Shown piece after piece: positions 13,415-16,676 of a stretch of 16,676 bases of DNA. This DNA is from Chloroflexota bacterium (GTDB taxonomy: Bacteria; Chloroflexota; Dehalococcoidia; UBA2979): assembly GCA_947446155.1 (NCBI GenBank), contig CANFFZ010000045.1, positions 1-16,676 of the forward strand. The letters run 5' to 3'. The notes below the pieces were generated by a model. That model was not told the DNA's origin and did not search any database. It worked only from the letters and a program-made list of their open reading frames with translations. How positions within the stretch are numbered: the stretch's first letter is position 1; the number at the start of each line of letters is the position of its first letter. The position numbers and the translations under genes were made by a program.

Positions 13415-13702
13415 CTAGACGCTGACGAGGTGGAGATGGCCGGTGCGCGGAGCCGAGCACTGTCCGCCGCCGAGGAGGAGGTCCCATTCCGCCACGCCTG
13501 AGGTGGTGGCGGGCGCACCTTCGAGCGAGGCGGCGAGCGCTCGGAGGAGCGTCGCTTCCGCGAAGAGCCGGTCGGCCTCGACGCCACCGCTCGTGAGTTC
13601 GTCGAGCGCGTCGTCAATCGCCAGGGTCGTGGGGTCGCCTTCGAGGAGTGGTGTGACGTCCGTGCGGCCGGCGGTGGTGACCTCGATGGTGTGGCTGGCT
13701 AG
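13415..13702 (-). pseudogene. Coding-like frame without a start codon, possible broken gene
   Basis: Behind the alpha/beta hydrolase an open frame of 95 sense codons ends at TAG (13417-13415). It has strong third-position GC, an acidic, Leu/Ala-rich composition and the character of a real protein: TIEVTTAGRTDVTPLLEGDP early, VEADRLFAEATLLRALAASL in the middle, SAPRTGHLHLVSV at the end. Yet no ATG, GTG or TTG exists in this frame between an upstream TGA inside the hydrolase and the middle of the segment, and no ribosome site is visible. A CTA at 13702 precedes ASHTIEVTT, where a start might have been. Options are a gene that lost its start, a sequence error, or a rare start codon. I do not recognise the family. 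This fills most of the 376-bp stretch 13349-13724, which otherwise shows only the promoter at 13376. Confidence 0.4.
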
Positions 13703-13724
13703 TGGTCGAGGGGCGAGGCGTGCG

Positions 13725-14402
13725 CTACTTGAAGCGTGCGAGCCAGCCGTTCGCGCGCTCGATGGACTTCGGCTCGTCCTTGTAGATGTTGTGGCCGATG
13801 CCGGGATAGATCTCCAGCTCGGCGTTCGGGATGCATCGCGCCATGATCACGGAGCCGCCGGGAGGTGTCTGCGGGTCCTTGTCCCCAACGAGGATGAGTG
13901 TGGGTGCCACCACCGACTTCAGACCCTCGTCCATGCGGTAACCGGCGACCGCGCGGTTAGTCGCGGCCATCGCGCCGTTGCCAGCGGCCTCGGCCTCCTC
14001 CGCGCGCTTCAGCCAGCCCGAGGCGAGGGCGGGGCCGACGCGGCTCGATGTCGCAAATAGCAGCAGGCCCTCCACGCGGTGGGGGAAGTCGATCGTGAAG
14101 CGCTGGGCGATCGCGCCACCCATCGAGTGCCCGGCGATGATCGCCTTCGGGATGCCGAGGGCTTCCATAAGCGCGTCCAGGTCGGCGGCCCAGGTGGAGA
14201 GGGAGACGGGCCCGGGCTCGTGGCCGCTCTCGCCCATGCCTCGGACGTCGTACACGAGGTGGCGGAACCCGGCGAACTGCGGCGTCGTGGTCTCCCAGGT
14301 CTGGAGTTTGGAGCCGATGCCATGGATGAAGACGATGGTCTTCGCGCCGTCGCCGGAGAGTTCGTAGTGCTGGGCAATCCCGTTGGCGGTGACGAACGGC
14401 AT
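13725..14402 (-). CDS. Alpha/beta-fold hydrolase
   Basis: A 225-residue alpha/beta hydrolase. The oxyanion loop is HGIGSK (27-32), the nucleophile is Ser93 in GHSMGG, the acid is Asp176 (or Asp174) in LVGDKDPQTP, and the base is His204 in PGIGHN. VYDVRGMGESG is the usual segment before the elbow. At 225 residues it is shorter than the common 260-290, and the lid between strands 6 and 7 is reduced to about 40 residues (SRVGPALASG to RMDEGL). Such enzymes hydrolyse esters, lactones or C-C bonds of ring-cleavage products; the substrate is unknown. The ATG at 14402 has GAGGGAGG about 5 nt upstream. It is divergent from the flavin reductase, with 131 bp between starts. Confidence 0.9.
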   Translation of the reverse strand: MPFVTANGIAQHYELSGDGAKTIVFIHGIGSKLQTWETTTPQFAGFRHLVYDVRGMGESGHEPGPVSLSTWAADLDALMEALGIPKAIIAGHSMGGAIAQRFTIDFPHRVEGLLLFATSSRVGPALASGWLKRAEEAEAAGNGAMAATNRAVAGYRMDEGLKSVVAPTLILVGDKDPQTPPGGSVIMARCIPNAELEIYPGIGHNIYKDEPKSIERANGWLARFK

Positions 14403-14462
14403 CGGAGCCTCCCTCGGTCGGCGCCTCGGATGGGGTAGCGCAGGCGGGCGCGGGCCGGGCGG

Positions 14463-14468
14463 AGTATA
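14463..14468 (-). promoter_or_regulatory. -10 element (TATACT) for the hydrolase gene
   Basis: On the minus strand TATACT, close to the TATAAT consensus, lies 60 nt before the ATG at 14402 in an otherwise GC-rich spacer. No good -35 box is visible. Confidence 0.45.
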
Positions 14469-14504
14469 CGCACGGCTGGTCGGCAGGTGGGCTGAATCTG
14501 CGTG

Positions 14505-14517
14505 CTAGGATTCCTAG
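14505..14517. promoter_or_regulatory. Palindrome CTAGGA-T-TCCTAG over the flavin reductase -10
   Basis: A perfect 6-bp inverted repeat with a 1-nt centre. It includes TAGGAT (14506-14511), the likely -10 of the gene starting at 14534. A regulator bound here would block the promoter. It also lies upstream of the divergent hydrolase promoter. Confidence 0.45.
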
Positions 14518-14533
14518 GCTCAGGAGGCGGCCC

Positions 14534-15025
14534 GTGGCGGAGATCGACTCGCGCGAGTTCCGGAACTGGAGTGGCCACTTCGTCACGGGGGTCACGGTCC
14601 TTACTGTCCAGGTGGGCAATGCCGTCCGAGGCATGACGGCGAATGCGTTCTGCTCGTTGTCCCTTCATCCTCCGCTTGTGCTCGTCTGCATCCAGAACGG
14701 GGTGTCGATGCACCCCTTCTTTGAGGTGGCCGAGTCGTTCGGGGTTAACATGCTGGCGTCCGATCAGAAGACGCTCTCCGAACTCTTTGCGCAGCATGGC
14801 GAGCACTCCGAGCCCATGGGCGGCGCACCGCATCACCTCGGATCGCTCGGTGCGCCGATCCTCGAGGGCGTGATGGGGTGGGCGCAGTGCCGCGTGGAGG
14901 CGCGCTACCCCGGCGGCGACCACCTGATCGTCATCGGACGTGTCGAGGAGATATCGACCGCTCCCGAGGCCGAGCCGCTGGTGTTCTACTCCGGTAAGTA
15001 CCGCACGATCGGCGAGATCCTCTAG
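14534..15025 (+). CDS. Flavin reductase-like protein (FMN-binding split barrel)
   Basis: A 163-residue protein of the flavin-reductase-like family (HpaC/NtaB type). It opens with FRNWSGHFVTGVTVLTV, followed by GMTANAFCSLSLHPPLVLVC (33-52), the flavin-binding core. Later landmarks are FGVNMLASDQ and the C-terminal FYSGKYRTIGEIL. Such proteins reduce FMN or FAD with NAD(P)H and often supply reduced flavin to a partner monooxygenase. A possible partner is the luciferase-like enzyme at 1-327, though it is 14 kb away. The GTG at 14534 follows CAGGAGG with 6 nt spacing. A palindrome overlaps the promoter. The length is normal for the family. Confidence 0.9.
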   Translation: MAEIDSREFRNWSGHFVTGVTVLTVQVGNAVRGMTANAFCSLSLHPPLVLVCIQNGVSMHPFFEVAESFGVNMLASDQKTLSELFAQHGEHSEPMGGAPHHLGSLGAPILEGVMGWAQCRVEARYPGGDHLIVIGRVEEISTAPEAEPLVFYSGKYRTIGEIL

Positions 15026-15122
15026 CTACGCTGCTCTCTCGACGCCCCGATCGAGGCGACTGAGGGAGCCCGCCGCCGACAGCGCGGGAAGTCCCCGATA
15101 CGGAAGACGCGAGGGCGACCGA

Positions 15123-15128
15123 TAGCCT
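15123..15128 (+). promoter_or_regulatory. Possible -10 element (TAGCCT) for the transglycosylase gene
   Basis: TAGCCT lies 34 nt before the GTG at 15163, and GAGGAG falls between them. The element fits a start at 15163, not the GTG at 15225. Confidence 0.3.
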
Positions 15129-15162
15129 GACTTCGCGGCGGACGCCGTCGCGAGGAGCACGC

Positions 15163-16262
15163 GTGGACGCACTGTCCCCTACCTCGGGCCCCGGCTCGAC
15201 GAGTCCTGTCCGCCGTACGAGGGCGTGCGCAGTGCGCCACCCCCGGCCACTCAGGCTGCCTCATTCGCTGCCATCTTCGAACGTCACATGGCCACCGCCC
15301 GCTCTGAGATCGAGGGCGTACGTGCCGAGATCGCCTCGCTCCGCGACGGCGGTGCGCGCGGCCTCGCGATGTCGCAGCGCCCCTCGACCGGCTCGAAGGC
15401 AATGTCAGTGGCCGATGTGGCCGCTCGGCTGAAGACGATGTCGACCGGTGATGGCGCTGACCCGTATGGGTGGCGGCAGATGGCGCGCACCACCGGCGAG
15501 CAGATCATCGGCAGTGGCTACGGTTCGATCTTCGAGCGCCAGATCCAGCAGGAGTCCGGGTTCGCGCCGGACGTCGTGTTCGGGCTACGGAAGTCCTCGG
15601 CAGGTGCGGAGGGCATCGCGCAGTTGATGCCGCAGTTCTACCCGAGTGTGAACCGTACCGACCCGCAGGCCTCGCTGCTGGCGGGGGCCATGAGCATGGA
15701 CCACTACCTGGGCGCGTGGGACGGGGATGTGCGCAAGGCGCTCGCCTCGTATAACGCGGGGCTCGGGAAGGTGAGGCAGGTGGTCGCGGCGCACGGCGAG
15801 CGCTGGGAGACGGCCCTGCCGCTCGAGACGCGCCAGTACCTCTCGGCCATCGTTGGCGACATGCGTCCGGTGTTCGCGCGTCCGGTGAGCGGCGTGGCGA
15901 GCACCGCGGCGGTTTTCGGCGGGCGCGGGCCGGGTGGCGTGCTCACGATGCCGGTCGACCGCACCGGGAGCCGCCCGACCGCCGGAGGCCTCGACCTCTT
16001 CGCGGTGGAGGGGAGCGCTGTGCGCGCCCCCGCCGACGGCACAGTGCACGTCGCAGCGGGCGACGAGGGCTCAGTCGTGACGATCGACCACGGGAACGGC
16101 TGGCGCAGCACGCTGCGCGGCCTCGGTGGTGTCGTCCCCGAGGATGGCTCGACGATCCGACGTGGCGAGCCCCTGGGCGTCGTGGATACGGGCGCGCGGG
16201 TAGCCTTCGGGCTGACCCTGGACGGCCGTGCGGTCGATCCGCTGCGGTACCTGCTCGGTTAG
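15163..16262 (+). CDS. Lytic transglycosylase (SLT) with degenerate M23-like domain; frame break near start
   Basis: The main frame (GTG 15225 to TAG 16262, 345 residues) joins two wall-related domains. Residues 12-42 form a charged helix, possibly coiled. The SLT domain (about 80-215) has catalytic Glu110 in FERQIQQESGF, then GAEGIAQLMPQ and KALASYNAG, the three soluble-transglycosylase motifs; such enzymes cleave peptidoglycan glycan strands. The M23-like domain (about 240-345) keeps the barrel (GSAVRAPADGTVHVAAGDEG, IRRGEPLGVVDTG) but lacks the zinc ligands. The best start is the GTG at 15163, with GAGGAG 6 nt upstream. It is in another frame and reads VDALSPTSGPGSTSPVRR before the match to the main frame, so a one-base error or shift between about 15163 and 15260 is likely. 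GTG 15225 has only a GAGG 2 nt away. No signal peptide is visible. Confidence 0.8.
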
Positions 16263-16292
16263 CGCTCGATTCCCGGTCGCGGGGGCAGATGC

Positions 16293-16298
16293 TACGAT
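16293..16298 (+). promoter_or_regulatory. Extended -10 element for tRNA-His
   Basis: TGC-TACGAT lies 11 nt before the mature tRNA 5' end, so the leader would be only a few bases. It is the same extended form as before the MFS_3 gene. Confidence 0.4.
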
Positions 16299-16309
16299 CG
16301 CTGCTCCAT

Positions 16310-16386
16310 GGTGGGTGTGGCCTAGCGGTTAAGGCGTCAGGTTGTGGCCCTGAAGATCGGGGGTTCAAATCCCCTCATCCACCCCA
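16310..16386 (+). tRNA. tRNA-His (anticodon GTG)
   Basis: A cloverleaf with acceptor GTGGGTG/CATCCAC, D arm GCCT/AGGC, anticodon stem TCAGG/CCTGA with loop TTGTGGC (anticodon GTG at 16344-16346), T arm GGGGG-TTCAAAT-CCCCT, and encoded CCA. The base before the acceptor is G (16310) and the discriminator is C (16383), the G(-1):C73 pair that marks histidine tRNA. Confidence 0.97.
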
Positions 16387-16398
16387 TGTGACTTCTGC

Positions 16399-16458
16399 CC
16401 GCCGCGCCCGACTCGACTGATTTGCCGTCACGGTTGAATCCAGTCGCGGGCGCGGCGG
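16399..16458. terminator. Long GC-rich inverted repeat after tRNA-His
   Basis: CCGCCGCGCCCG (16399-16410) pairs perfectly with 16447-16458, and CGACTG (16414-16419) pairs with CAGTCG (16441-16446). That gives 18 pairs with a 3-nt bulge on one side and a 21-nt loop. It starts 13 nt after the tRNA and ends just before the TACAGT element of the next gene. It lacks a U tail. Confidence 0.5.
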
Positions 16459-16461
16459 TGC

Positions 16462-16467
16462 TACAGT
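16462..16467 (+). promoter_or_regulatory. Possible -10 element (TACAGT) for the lipoprotein gene
   Basis: TACAGT lies 39 nt before the GTG at 16507, immediately after the inverted repeat. No -35 box is separable because the repeat occupies that place. Confidence 0.3.
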
Positions 16468-16506
16468 CGGCTCCGAAAGCCCCCACCTCCACCGAAGGAC
16501 ACAGAC

Positions 16507-16676
16507 GTGCGGCGCGGACTCCTCGCCCTCCTCGCCGTGCTTGCGCTCACCCCGCTCGCGGTCGCCTGCAGTGACTCGAAGGAAGCGGGCGGTGACTTCG
16601 CCCTGACGGAGCGCTGGCTCCGCGCCAACGAAGATCCGTCCGCGGACGTCGCGATCTTCGAGGCCAAACTCCCGGA
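16507..16676 (+). CDS. Lipoprotein, N-terminal part (runs off window)
   Basis: The first 56 codons of a secreted lipoprotein. VRRGLLALLAVLALTPLAVAC is a typical type II signal: two arginines, a hydrophobic core and a lipobox ending in Cys21, which would be lipidated and become the mature N terminus. The mature part starts SDSKEAGGDFALTERWLRAN and gives no family clue. AAGGA lies 7 nt before the GTG at 16507. The gene continues beyond the window. Confidence 0.78.
   Translation, partial: MRRGLLALLAVLALTPLAVACSDSKEAGGDFALTERWLRANEDPSADVAIFEAKLP

Noticed and set aside
13360..13617. A minus-strand Ser/Arg-rich frame of 85 codons
   Set aside because: The other minus-strand frame (13415-13702) has a far more protein-like composition, although it lacks a start.

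Overview
The window is high-GC bacterial DNA with strong codon-position GC bias, many GTG starts and mostly clear Shine-Dalgarno sites. It has two tRNA genes and a dense set of metabolic and transport genes. The mix (a luciferase-like flavin oxidoreductase, crotonases, three MFS carriers, an MDR reductase, a sortase without a cell-wall locus, and a ferredoxin-thioredoxin reductase) would fit an environmental Chloroflexota, perhaps Dehalococcoidia-like. That placement is inference only; no marker gene here fixes it.

The most interesting part is positions 617-1314. A minus-strand gene encodes a ferredoxin:thioredoxin reductase catalytic chain with the full signature CPC-x16-CPC-x8-CH-X. X is an in-frame TGA exactly where the second active-site cysteine belongs, and the family-like sequence continues for 69 codons past it. 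A compact hairpin with a GGUC tetraloop and one bulged base follows the TGA at SECIS-like distance. Divergently, 106 bp away, lies a 97-nt tRNA-Sec with a UCA anticodon, a 6-bp D stem with a 4-nt loop, a long variable arm and an encoded CCA. Together these support a selenocysteine form of the reductase, encoded beside its own decoding tRNA.

Layout. 1-327 (-): partial luciferase-like oxidoreductase. 617-1111 (-): the reductase. 1218-1314 (+): tRNA-Sec. 1462-1779 (-): a 21-residue membrane peptide and a CsbD-like protein. 1961-3247 (-): MFS exporter, divergent from an MDR reductase at 3352-4254 (+). 4341-4859 (+): four-helix membrane protein. 4968-9491: a PaaG-like crotonase (+), an MFS carrier (+), a second crotonase (-) and a second, related MFS carrier (+), plausibly one acyl-CoA uptake and degradation region. 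9518-10996 (+): four-helix membrane protein and CorA, coupled. 11003-11710 (-): sortase. 12959-13348 then 12035-12955 (-): SnoaL-like protein and SDR, coupled. 13415-13702 (-): a coding-like frame with no start codon, behind an alpha/beta hydrolase (13725-14402). 14534-15025 (+): flavin reductase. 15163-16262 (+): lytic transglycosylase joined to a degenerate M23 domain, with an apparent frame break near its start. 16310-16386 (+): tRNA-His. 16507 to the end (+): partial lipoprotein.

Many genes have a TAnnnT hexamer about 20-70 nt before the start, sometimes with an upstream TGn, but no clear -35 box. No insertion sequence, CRISPR array, phage gene, selA, selB or selD is present.
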